Source of the DNA: Cloeon dipterum
Lineage: Eukaryota; Arthropoda; Insecta; Ephemeroptera; Baetidae
NCBI RefSeq assembly: GCF_949628265.1
Contig: NC_088789.1
Location: 15,988,886 to 16,052,885 of the forward strand
DNA length: 64,000 nucleotides
Direction of reading: 5' to 3'
A model generated the notes under the pieces. That model was given only the letters and a program-made list of their open reading frames with translations, searched no databases and was not told the DNA's origin. Below, one piece after another: positions 39,721 to 51,184 of the stretch. The stretch's first letter is position 1; each line of letters begins with the position of its first letter. Position numbers and translations under genes: made by a program.

Positions 39721-42500
39721 CTTCCGCGAAAGGCACGTTTTTCACAATTCGGGGGCCGCCATTCCTCGTCCGTGAATGTGGGCCTGCGTGTAATACTTAT
39801 TTGATTGTTGAGTAATTTTATTGTAATCCTCTGCGTAACTGATAATCACTCGCACCTTTTGTAAGCGGCGTAGTTTTTTGCAAGAAAACTGCGACCCTCA
39901 TCTAGGAATTTTAAATGTGAAGAAGAAGTGCTTATGTACAAAATTAAACGAGACCTGGTGGTGGAGCATCGCAAAAACAATTCAGTCTTTTATTTGATTT
40001 TGTTGCAACCCTATATCCTGAGCTTAAATCAGCAAAATAAAGGGAAAAAGAAAATAGAACAAACTGGGCTTAGAAAGTATTTTTCTGAGAAAAAAGGAAA
40101 AAAGAATTAATTCCAAATCAATGCAGTTTTTAATTCATCTACAGTAAATAACGTTATTTTCACTGGATTTATTAAATAAGCTATTTTTTCTTCTCGATAA
40201 AAGTTTAGCCATAATATTGATTAAGAGTTTTGCACGTGGCTCAATCATATAATACGATTGCGTCCGTCAAGAATCACTGTCACAAAACCAACGAAAACGA
40301 TATTGCTTGGAGAGAAATGACGGCGCCTAACGAGGAGCGATTTTGTGAATGGGAGAGGGAAGCTCTCTCATCCATCAGCTGGAAAGTGATTCGGTGGTAA
40401 AGTTTGCTTTGCAATTATTGTCCGTCGTGCAGAAGCGCCGAACGGTCGATTCAGTAACACCCACGCACGCACGCCGAAGCAAAAACACATCGCAAAGATA
40501 GGCCTTTCGCAGCACTGACGTCAATTTCCATGCTCGAAAAGCGCGCTGCCGGAGAAAGAAAGAAAGGAAAAAATGGGGAAGCTCTGAATCCACAGAAAAG
40601 CCATTCATACTTTCCACCATCAGTGGCAGCTAGCAGCCTTCCCTTTTAACGCGCAGACAAATGGAAGGCGCACGGATCCGACGGCCTTCGCCTCCGCCCG
40701 TTTGTATTAATGTAATTGCTTAAGTTCACACTCGCTCGATGTGTGCTAGCCGCCGCCGCCGCCTCTGCTGCTTTTATTTCTGCCCACGGCTGAATGGCAG
40801 CAGATAAGAGGGAGGATCTGCAGTCTGCGCGGCGCGGACGCCGAGCGTGTTGCATACCCCCTTCGAAATCTGCTGCAAATCGATCAATTTTCACGATGCA
40901 GATATTGAACGTAAGTAACGTTCATGTACATTCATTTCGTGGATGTACATATTTTTGCGGGCTGTTGGCACAAAACAATTTGCTGCAGAGGATGGAGAGT
41001 GCCTGCCTCCCGTCGTACGCCGCAGATAAAGCTTTTCATAAATCAAATTCACTGTCAGACGTGCATTTTACTTGGTTTTCCCGAGAGCAGACAATGCACC
41101 AGTTATTTGTCCACATTGTATCCGTCTCAATCAATTTTTTCTCTCGTCATTTTAATGCATCTATTGTTCGACGCAAAATAAAATGTCAAACTTCAACCGA
41201 ACAGTCGGGAGGAATATAAAGGCAGATTGAAAGAGCATTGGATAATGATGCTCAGCACACAACACTTGCACTTGTTTCTTTGCGTGCATTTGCAGCAATT
41301 AAGCAACGTCTTTACTGAGAGCAACATCAAAACTATAATTAAATATAGATGCAGAGATTGAATAAAATTGCAACACCCAGAAAAAGTTGTGAATTTCTGA
41401 GGAGATTGACAAAATAATCCTATTTGGATTATTCGGATTTTATTGAGTCTTAATGGCTCAAGCAATCAACTCAAACTACTGCTTACTGAAGCTAACAATG
41501 CTCATAGCTTTCAATTGCTGCCCATATCAGTCATCTTTAATTTACTTAAAATGCAAACTACAGTTTCCAGCTGACAGTAGTGAATCTTGAACTAGAAAAC
41601 TTATTTATATTTAATTTTTAACTAGATAAGAATAAGAAATGTTGAGACAGGTAGAGTTTAATGTTCACTGAGATAGCTGACTTTTTAAACTATAGGCTAG
41701 ATGTTTTTGTCATAGTCGGAAAAATCTAAACGTAGAATTTTCAAAATCAACTCTCGTCGATTGACATACTAAATAAAAGTTGTGACAGGCGTGCCTAGCG
41801 AATGTATCTATTAATTTATATTCAATTTAGGTTTGGCTGAACCTAAAAAATATGAAGATAAACTCATGTGAATATATTTTAAAGAATTATACCTGTATGG
41901 ATTTTATTGCCTGCATCATTTCCAGGATGTTTAAAGCAGCTAATAAGCAGGAATATTATGTGTCCGCCAATTTTTACATCAGCATTTTTTGTAGATTCAT
42001 TTATTCATAAATAAATAAAACACTGATAAGATTCAATCCTTGATTTTCATTTGTTTTTCACCCTTTAAATAAGCCTCGCTCCCCCCTTGGTGAGAGGATT
42101 TGCATAAAAGCCATAAATACAAATATATAAGCGGAATAATTAGCGAGACTGATGCGTCCTGGCACAATGTTGTGGGCTGCGAGCCAACTCCGAGCAAAAT
42201 GTAAAAAAGCAGAATTTTTCTAAAACGGAACTTGCATGAAAATGAGTTCCCTCTCGGCATTGATGCACACTTGAGCGATAAATGAAATGTAAAAGTGCCG
42301 ATCCGCGCGCGACTCACGCAGCGGTCGGCAGATGTGCCAGGAGGTCTGCGGCGCGGCGTGGTCCAAAAAACGACCCCTGTCCGACGGATCGAGAGAACGA
42401 GAAGCAGCCTCCTCGAAGAGGCCGCACGCACACTGCGCGCACGGCTAAAATAAACAAGGCTCTCTGGCAAGGACGGCGGGCCGCTCGCCACATGACCCGA
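39721..42500. other. Intergenic region between the MH2 and acidic membrane-protein genes
   Basis: Mostly AT-rich sequence. CpG-richer islands lie at about 40640-40900 and 42270-42600; the second probably contains the promoter of the next gene. A donor-like site at about 40910 follows a short ATG-containing stretch. Its phase (0) does not fit the downstream phase-1 acceptor, so no exon is called. Confidence 0.35.
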
Positions 42501-42580
42501 GCCTTGTGCGTTTGGTGCATTTCGTGAAAATTGCATGCATGTGGAGTGAGTGCGAGTGAGACAGCAGAGGCAGCAGCAAA

Positions 42581-45500
42581 ATGTCCGGCGACATCCAGCC
42601 CAAGAAGCGCAAGAACAAGGCCAAGAAGTCCCCCAGCGGAGGTGGTGCCGGACCCAGCCCGACCCGAGGTGAGCCACCAACACTCTCCCCGCGCCGCCAT
42701 GTTGCCGAAACCGACTTTTTAGCGGCCAAATTCACAGGACGAAAATTTGGTGCTGCGGAAAAGCGAATCTGGTCTCTTATAATCGGGCATTCCGCCAGAA
42801 CCTTGGATCTTACTGTCGGAGGACAGTCCAAGTTTTCCAATTTTATCACTCTCAGGAAAAAAGTTAAACGAGTACCAAAAAACATTCATTTTTTTTTGTT
42901 ACAAAAGATCAAATTCAACGTCATGTTTGCTTCATGCTGTATATTGAACGCTAAATAAGGAACGCTCAAATGAGTTAAATTGTGCATTGTGCGCAACGCT
43001 TAAATTAGACGCCAACTTCTGCTCTCAATCATTGTCCGATTCAATGTCACAAACAGTCGCCCAACAGCTATTGTCTTAATTTGCATATTCCTCATTAACG
43101 GCAATGAAGTGAATAAGAAACAAACGCACCATTCAGTAATTTTTCATAAGGAGAAGAGAAAGAGACATTTTCTTGACTGTTATTTTTACTGAAAAGTTTC
43201 CTTTCCCTGTATGAAACAAAGAGACAAGCAACCAAATATTGTTAATTCTTCCTCCACGTAAAGGTACGTGTGCATATGTATATTTGCTGTCTATCCGCGT
43301 TTTTCGACGATTCAGCAGCGCACGTGATGTGAATCGAGAGCTGCGAATTGTCCGCGCCAGTCTATTTTTGTCATCGGCTGGTTCGCAAGTTCAATCGAAA
43401 AGCTACGTACGCGCCGGCATTGCACGTACCGTCGGTGAAAAAAGTAGAGAGTAGAGGGAAAATAATCATACAACACGGCCGCGGCACTACGGCGTGGGTG
43501 ACGAGTTAATGACCCGAATGGCGTTGGTAAATTTCCCCCGCTACGCCGGCGCCACGACTGCTCAACCCTTTCGATAGATATTCGCGATTTTTCCCGCTCC
43601 GGGATGGAATCGAAAATTATTTTCCTTTGTTCTCCGCGTGTGGGGGCGAATGCTCGGTCAGGTAAACATTTTTAGCCGCCGAAATTAAAACGCACACGCG
43701 CTCGCTCTCACTCTTCTCGGCGGGTATACTTGCTTGCTTGCTTCTTTTATAAATGCGTGCACATGGAGCGACTTCTTGGTCGGCTATTTTGAGCAGCAGC
43801 TAGCTTCATCAGCCAGGAGCGAGAGAGAAAAAAGATGCTCTCACGTAGTTTGGTGTTGCTGCGGTCGGTCGCCTGCTTCTTCGTTTCCCACTGCGGCGTG
43901 CAGTGACAAAAAATTATTTCAACTCTGAGCTTATGATCTGATGCACTTCACATGGGGCAGTGCAACACGAGGGGCACGAGAAAATACATATCAATATAAT
44001 ATATTTGAATCGTTTCTTCAGTGTCACCCAAATTTTGACCAATCTCCAGTATCTTTTTAATGCGATGAAATCAGTTAAATAGTAACTTAAAACTTCCCCT
44101 CTTTAGTCGTTTTTTCAACATTATTTTTTATTTTGTAGCAATTTTCAAATATTTTTGCCATTATTTTACAAGGATTTGACATCAATTTCAAAAGAAGGTG
44201 AATCTGTTAAAATAAAAAAGCGCCATGTAATTCTATGCAATATGCATTTATGTTTTAATAAAAAATCTCAATGCGCAAATGAATAATTTTCATGTTTCAC
44301 TGCCCACCCGAAATGATATAATTTTTTCGAACGTGCCACACGGTGTTAGATTAATTTCAATGTCGTCTTTAGTGAAACGATGACGGCCCATGTGGTGCTC
44401 ATTCTACGCTTCCTTTTCGGGACAGCTGCATAAGAGGCGGCGACGGCGGCGGTGCACTCGTTTGACGCCGCGACTGATGAATCGGAGAAACCAGCAATTT
44501 AAACAATATTTTCACAGCTCCGGCCCACCAAGCGTTATTTTCCCAGGCGCCGTGGAGTCATTTATAATCCACGAAATAAACTGCCTTGAAGGGATTCTAC
44601 ACTTAGATATTTTTTGTCCCTGAACGAAGAGAGCAATAAATTAGTTCAGATGAGAGGCTCGCCACGATTTCCCTTTCGTCAAGTATAAAACGTGAAAATC
44701 CGCTCGGGCTGGGGATTAAAGCGGTGACGTTCGGTTTAATTGGTTGCACACGCGGCTGATCGTTTCAAAATTAAGACGCACGTTAGGCCAAACGTGGAGC
44801 AAAAGAGTATGCCAAGAGCGTAGAATAAAGCCGTGTGCCCACACGAACTATTGTTTCCGCCGTTTTCTCTTTGGCTACTCGTGCCATTGCGCCGAGTGGA
44901 AATGGTTTGCATGAAAAGATCGGACGCGTCCTCAAGGAGCTCAGTGCGCGGGACACTTGAGCCAGCCTAACGCAAACGTCCGTCGAGAGCAGTACGGCAC
45001 ATTTTCACTACTTCAAAAATGGAGCACGGTAAATGGGAGAACAATTTGACAATTCCTTAAAATCAGAAATATCCAAATTATAGCTATTTGCAACTTCAAT
45101 TTGAAGTAATATTAAACCTTTATTACTTCAATTTGCAGAGGAGGAGGAAGATGTTGCCACCGACCCGACCAACATCCATATCCATGAAGATTCCCATATC
45201 GGCGGCCACTGGTGCGCCAAAATTATGTTCTTCACCCTCTTATCATCGTTGGTTGTGCTCATTGGTTTAGTCGCCATCAACTACCAAGGAAACTTTCAAA
45301 GTGATTGTGGAGTTTTTTAAGTGTGTGTTTTGAATTTATAAATATTATTGTTTAACAGCTGACGTAGTTCAAGCGAAATCCCGATACGCTGAATATTTTG
45401 AAGGGTACTTAGATGTGAACATCGACCACCATGGGGATGAACACGACGACCGTAATTTAAATTTTGATTCAAGTTTGAAATATATTTAAAATTATATTTC

Positions 45501-47224
45501 AGATGATGATCTTGTAGCAAGTTTGGAAGAAGATGATCATGACGATGATCATGAGGACGGTCACGAAGACGATGATCACGATGAAGAGGAGGACGACGGT
45601 CATGACGAGGGTGAGGACGATGATGATGACGACGGTCATGATGATGGGGACGACGATGAAGATGCCGACGTTCATGATGATGGCGATGACGATGATGATG
45701 AGGATGATAACCAGGACGACGATGAAGATGACCAAAAAGATGAAGACGATGATGAGGACGAAGTAAATTGGAGTTTTCAGTTTAACATGAAATATACTTA
45801 ATTAATTAATTTAAGGATGACGATGACGGCGAAGATGATGCCGATGGTGACGAAGAGAACGATGACGACGACGACGGTGATGATGATGATGATGAAGACG
45901 AAGAAGATGAAGAAGATAAGGTTTGTTTTAGTGATAATTGTAAAAAATAATCAACACCAGATGCGCCTTTGTACAATGTATTTTTTTACGAAAGAATTGT
46001 GATAAAAATAAACTTAGAAATGCGGCCACTTACTCAGAGCGAAGAAAGATAAACATTAAAACTGCGTTTGTCTCAGAAACTAACTCGGTTTTATTTAAAG
46101 CAGCAGTTAGGGAAATGAAATAAAATTCACTCACTTGGCACAGGCCCATGCGACAGCAGTTCATGCAGAAAAGTTGCATTCAACCCTTTTTAGTCGCTAT
46201 ATTTGTCAGAGACAAACAAATTTCGCCATGCATGCACTTTGGCTCGGAAGAGCAACGAGCTGCTTTAACTTTTTTGAGCTAGTCTTGCGAGGAAATCCCA
46301 CCAGCAGAGCGGCGGAATAGATTAAATAAAAGTTAGCAGCAGCGCGCTCGTTGGAGGCGGAAAAGTTTGTGCGCTTGCTTTTCATTTACGCTTGCCGGAC
46401 GTGTTTTTGACAAAAGATTTAGCCCTAAAATATATGCAACTGCTCAGGATGAGGGCGCAGTCGCCGACGAGGACGACGATGACGATGGGGAGGATGATGC
46501 TGATGATGGCGATGATGCGAACGACGTAGAGGACGATGACGACGATGACGGAGATAATGATGGCAAGTTATGAGCTATTTGCTTTTCGTTTGAGCAAACA
46601 CACCGCAGTAGTCCCTCCGTGATGGAATTTTTGAGTTAGTAAATTTCTTAAATGCCAATATAGACGATGAGAATGACGGAGATGACGATGATAACGATGA
46701 CGAAGAGGACGACGCTCCAACCCCTGTAGCAAACGGAGCCGACGACAACGACGATGATCAGGATGACGATGATGATGAAGAGGATGAGCAAGATGATGAC
46801 GACGATGAAAAGGAAGACGACAAACCCAAGGTGAATCACGGGCTAACTCGTGAAAATTATAAGAAAATTAACCGTCTCTTGTTATGGTAATTTGACAGGC
46901 GGCTGAGAGCACCAAACCTAAGGAGACAAAGTCGAAAAAGGTAAGACAAATTATATCCGCATTGTTGTGTCTACGGTAACGTGCTTTGTGCTCTCGTGTG
47001 TTATAGGAGGTGAAAGATAATGACGACGATGGAGATGATGACGATGATGATAACGACGATGAAGACGAAGAGGATGACATCGCAGATGACGATAATGAGG
47101 TGAGATTCGTTTTTTATTTACATTGTATCAATGCTAAACCGTACTTCACGACCGATTTATGTATGTTTGCGGTTATCTTAATTGACCATTTAAACGAAAT
47201 TTGTTTCAGGACGACGACGCCTAA
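42581..47224 (+). CDS. Type II membrane protein with very acidic luminal domain (junctin/ASPH N-terminal-like)
   Basis: Ten coding exons: 42581-42668, 45139-45300, 45359-45451, 45503-45762, 45816-45920, 46448-46562, 46664-46830, 46899-46940, 47007-47099, 47210-47224; 379 residues. The short basic cytoplasmic start (MSGDIQPKKRKNKAKK) and Glu-rich linker precede one transmembrane helix, about residues 55-77 (WCAKIMFFTLLSSLVVLIGL). Then come about 300 luminal residues, overwhelmingly Asp and Glu with some His, Asn and Lys. This plan matches junctin, humbug and the N-terminal part of aspartyl/asparaginyl beta-hydroxylase of the ER/SR membrane, where the acidic part binds calcium or partners. No TPR or hydroxylase domain occurs before the stop (GACGACGACGCC TAA), so this is a short form, or the long-form exons lie elsewhere. 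Intron 6 appears to start with GC. The exact family remains uncertain. Confidence 0.72.
42669..45018 (+). other. First intron of the acidic membrane-protein gene
   Basis: The sequence between exon 1 and the alternative start region holds only short ORFs on both strands, with CpG-rich patches near 43280-43560 and 44400-44960. No exon in the required phase was identified before 45019. Confidence 0.35.
45019..45028 (+). CDS. Possible alternative first coding exon (Met-Glu-His) of the acidic membrane-protein gene
   Basis: ATG GAG CAC G is followed by a donor-like gtaaat at 45029. The remaining G is in the same phase as the end of exon 1 (42668), so it can splice to the exon at 45139 and read M-E-H-E-E-E-E-D. 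The upstream 200 bases are GC-richer and promoter-like. The product would lack the basic cytoplasmic start but keep the membrane helix and acidic domain. There is no independent evidence for use. Confidence 0.3.
45503..47099 (+). repeat. Coding GAY/GAR low-complexity tracts
   Basis: Exons 4-7 and 9 of the acidic membrane-protein gene are nearly pure GAT, GAC, GAA and GAG codons. They form imperfect trinucleotide arrays at about 45520-45762, 45816-45920, 46470-46562, 46664-46825 and 47019-47099. The introns between them are ordinary sequence. Confidence 0.8.
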
Positions 47225-47629
47225 AGCAGCAAAACAAAAACACACCCACCCTAAGAAAACATAAATTTAATTATCCACCAACTGCTCAATTTGCGTATTA
47301 AGACTAATGAGAGTTTGACACCCGACGATTCGAACGAATTAAATTTGCAATTAATGCCAGCACTGATCCCGAAATCAACAACCGTGCCTTAGTTGCAAAT
47401 CTAATTGTTTTGAATTCAGAGATTGCTGTCAATTGAGGAAAGTAGTTTAACGTCATTCCAGCAAATAAGATTATCATCAGCCCCTGTTAAACCCAGAAAT
47501 CAGTACAACCAGTAATTTATTGAAATCCAAGTATCGTCGACATATCTCTCTTGTTTATGTGTTTTCACTCCATCGATGAGAGCGTACTAATAATCTTGGC
47601 TGTGAGATTTACAAGTGCCATTAAATAAA
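47225..47629 (+). terminator. 3' UTR and polyadenylation signal of the acidic membrane-protein gene
   Basis: About 400 bases of AT-rich untranslated sequence lead to an AATAAA at 47624-47629. A later one near 48045 could also be used. Confidence 0.4.
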
Positions 47630-50600
47630 TCATGAAACAATTGAGCATAATACTGTTTAAAATGAATGATCGAAGGATAAGAGTTGCATGCATGGCTTTT
47701 TTTGAGTTGTTTGCGAAATTAGTTTATTTGTTGCCTAATTTCGCTAACCTTCCGTTTTTCGTTTCCCATTCGTATTTAACAAAACAGACCCTCATTTTAC
47801 ATGAACACTCACACAGCAAGTTCCTGACCATCTCTCCTCTTTAACGCCGCGAGGGCGGACAGAATCATTTTTCACTTGCCATCAGGTAAAACAATTTTTA
47901 CTTATAATATTTCGAAGACCATTAATTTACTAAGCCACCCACATAGTTCATCCATACAAGTGCAACGAGGAAGAAAAGTCGCTTTTACACGAGGAACAAA
48001 GAAAGGATTGTTTGCAGAAAAAAATATATGTCTCCAGCTGTGAAATAAACGTTTTGTAGAAAAAGATTTGCACTCATTTAGTATTATATATTATTCAAAC
48101 TTTTTAAAAAAACTTCTACATTGAAAAAATGACGTAAATTTCTTAGGATTAATTTATGAAAATTTGAACTGGTCAACAAAAAAAGCCATCAAGAAACTTG
48201 ATTCCATAGGGACACCTTGTACTTGTTATGCTCACATCAAAGAGCTGTCTAGAGTCGTTCATTCGTTTAATTGGATAATTTCGAGCTCATTAAAATGCTC
48301 TGTAGACAGAAATGTATTAATAATTTACACAGGATCGTCTACACTACTAAAAACTGATTTTAACTAGTTCTTGCACACAATTTTGTAGAGAATTTTCCTG
48401 GGAAAATTACCTGAGAGTAATGAAACAAATTGCTTATGTAAGTTAGATGTGCGAGGAACAATTGGTTTGAAGAGGGAAAGGTGCCTCTCGAACGCTTGTC
48501 GCACGAGTGCACTCGGCGTCTTCTGCCAATCACACTTTAATTGAATACCAGGCCAGTTGATTGAGTTTTGCAAGTGCAAAGTGCAGTCTGGCGGTCGTGT
48601 TGGAAAAAGCAAAGCAGCACAAACACAGCACGGAGAAGTCTAATTAAGCATGCTTGTGTCGTTGTGAGACGCGGTGCTTGCTTTGTCTTATTAGACTGAG
48701 CCCCTGAATGCTGGCAGACAGCATGTCGCAGTGCCTGCTCACAATAGAGACCACTTGTAAATTCAATTTCGCCCCGCGCGCGGCCGGTGCGGACGGGCAC
48801 ACGGCCGAAGAGCACCGGTCTCGACAATGCGCACGGTGTGTGTGCGCAATGCATACCTGTGTCAGGTCTCTCTTTCCCGTCGGCGGCAGCGGCGGATGAG
48901 GAAATATTGGCGCATTGAAATAATAATGCACACAACGAAGGCTCTCTTCCTCGTTTCGCCGCCACCACCGCCGCCGCCGCCACCGAGGCAATAGATCGCA
49001 AATCAGCGCACCAAGCAAACTCGACACAAGAGGCGCCCAAGGGTTAGCAACCCTTCGTCCGCGCTTAAAGTGGCCGCAGACTCGGCTAGCTCTCGCGCGA
49101 AATTGCCTCTTTTTATTTTGCTCGCTGCTCGAGATTTCGTTATACGCACCACACACATCTCCGGGGAAATCCGACGGCTTTTCCGCTTCTTCGGATTCTT
49201 TATTTTGCACTTTGCTCTCCGTCCGGGATGCCTCCAAGAGAATCGTCGACAATTTACACTCTCGCGCGTATTTATCTTTACAGAGATTAATAATTTGAGC
49301 CGGAGGAAACACGGCCTGTGGAGTGCAGAGGTTTCTCGTGCGCGCGTTTGCCCCTCGCTCTCTCCGCCTCTGCGACACACACACCGAATGGAATATGAAG
49401 CCAATCAAGTAGAAAAAGAACACATCATTCTGTCTGTTTGCATTAATTTCGTTTTCTTGTTTGTTCATCCACCCGACAAACGTTTGGTTCTCTTTGTGCT
49501 TGCGCTCTATTCGAATGCAGGGATATTAATTTAATTCATCGCCGAGACACGTTCCATGCTAGAGTATGCTGAAACGGTAAATAATATGAGAGCAGTAATT
49601 TTTAACACACTTATTGACGTCCGCGTTATGTTACAACACGCAAAGGGACAATAAAAAATTATTACCATCCATTACAAAGTCTGATGCGATGAAGTTGCAT
49701 AAGTCTACAGATACTGGTGACAGCATTTATTACGGATTCGGTAAAATCTTATCTGATATCAAGTTGATGACATGCCACTAAGTCATTAATGGCTGATTTC
49801 ATAGCCCTCATATGGACTTCTTAAACTGTTAATAATTTTCAGAGGCTACATTCATTAAACGCACACTACAAAATTTATTTACCATACTTATTCAGCTAAT
49901 TCGTTTTAAGAACACATACAACAAGGTTTTTTTTACAAAAATTTAAGATAAATCCTTGTTGGACTGATTTATAAGACGGTAACATAAGGGAAGAGAAAAT
50001 ATTTTAAATGCAGAAATTTAAGTTTTTCGACAGAGCCGACTTGTCAACGCGCTCAGTTCACAGAAGATTTATTGAAAAACAATGCCACGAAATTACATCT
50101 TAAAATCAGACGAATCAGAACAAGTAGTAAAATGTGTTTATTAACATGAAAATTACTATTGAATATATGATAAAATTTCAATTTTTAAGCTAGGGAATTT
50201 TGGAATTTGAGGTGTAAATGAAAAGCAAAAAATGAAAAATTATATCTTGAAACTTTCCCTTCTAAGTGACTGCTAACGTTTTCTTTATTAAAGAAGAATT
50301 GTAAAATCCATCGAAAGACATATTTTTATTTTTGCCAACTAGTTTCAGCGCCTTTGCTGCTTTCTCCGATTTTTGTCTCTTCATTCAAACCGATTTAAAT
50401 CAACTTTTAATGATTTCCAGCGATAACAAAACGACGAACCGACTCTTTAGCTGCAAGTAGACACCAAACAATCTGTTTTCCGCTCATTGGTAGAAGAATG
50501 GCAAGCAATTTACTAGAGGCATTTAACATAAAAGGTTCTTAGTACTTAATGGGAGCAAAAAGGCGATCGGTGACTTTTTCGAGTCCGATAGTCTCTCATT

Positions 50601-50900
50601 AAGATCTCATATTTAGATTTACAATGAGAATAAATATTTAAATCTTTGAGCTGATCGCACTTCCAGGGTTCGTGGATGGGGGATAAAAGGAGTGCTATCT
50701 TCTTCAGTCCTCTCATCGTTTAGTGGAAAAGCGAAAGCGACCCAGAAAGCATGTTTAAAAAAGGATCGAAGCAACTGCAAAGCAACAACATCTCTATTGA
50801 CGTGATGTGTCAACCGACGGCGGGAGCTAAAAATCTCGCCAAACGCCTCAGATTAGGGAAGGAGAGAAATTCGGAGGCGAAAGCGGACAATTTGGTGTTA
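47630..50900. other. Intergenic region with CpG-rich block and one long orphan ORF
   Basis: AT-rich flanks surround a GC/CpG-rich block (about 48740-49400). A 274-codon minus-strand ORF (49468-48644) overlaps a 167-codon ORF in another frame and a plus-strand 154-codon ORF. None shows domain motifs. The block includes a CCG/CCA repeat near 48957-48986. No ASPH hydroxylase exons are seen here. Confidence 0.35.
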
Positions 50901-51184
50901 ATTGTAGGCAAGACCTGGCGCATGCACGCGTGTTAGTCGTGCTTTGGCTCTCACCACCCCGAACGAATCGCTTCAGGGGTGGCGTCATGCGCAGAGGGTG
51001 CGCAGGTGAGGCGGCCGGCTCGGCGGCGGCGGCGGCACATTGCAGATCAGCGGCACGCCGGCATTTCCAGCCTGCGGCACACTCCGGCTTCCTTTCGCCG
51101 TCTGCTCTCGGCGCTGGACTCCGATTGCCGCCCCTCGGACGCAGCCGCCCCCGACACGCGGGCACGCAACAAACTCGCCTCCAG

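Noticed and set aside
40794..40915. ATG-containing stretch ending in a donor-like gtaagt, as a possible upstream exon of the acidic membrane-protein gene
   Set aside because: Its phase-0 end does not fit the phase-1 acceptor at 45139, and no other partner exon was found.
45499..45735. Minus-strand ORF rich in Ile/Val/Met resembling a membrane protein
   Set aside because: It is the reverse complement of the GAY/GAR acidic coding array (GAT/GAC read backwards give Ile/Val); the plus strand has splice sites and phase continuity.
46648..46839. Second hydrophobic minus-strand ORF
   Set aside because: Same artefact, antisense to the acidic exon 46664-46830.
50930..51184. In-frame N-terminal extension of the chordin-like protein from an upstream ATG near 50990
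   Set aside because: It would place Arg/Ala-rich sequence before the signal peptide; the ATG at 51185 gives a normal secreted protein.
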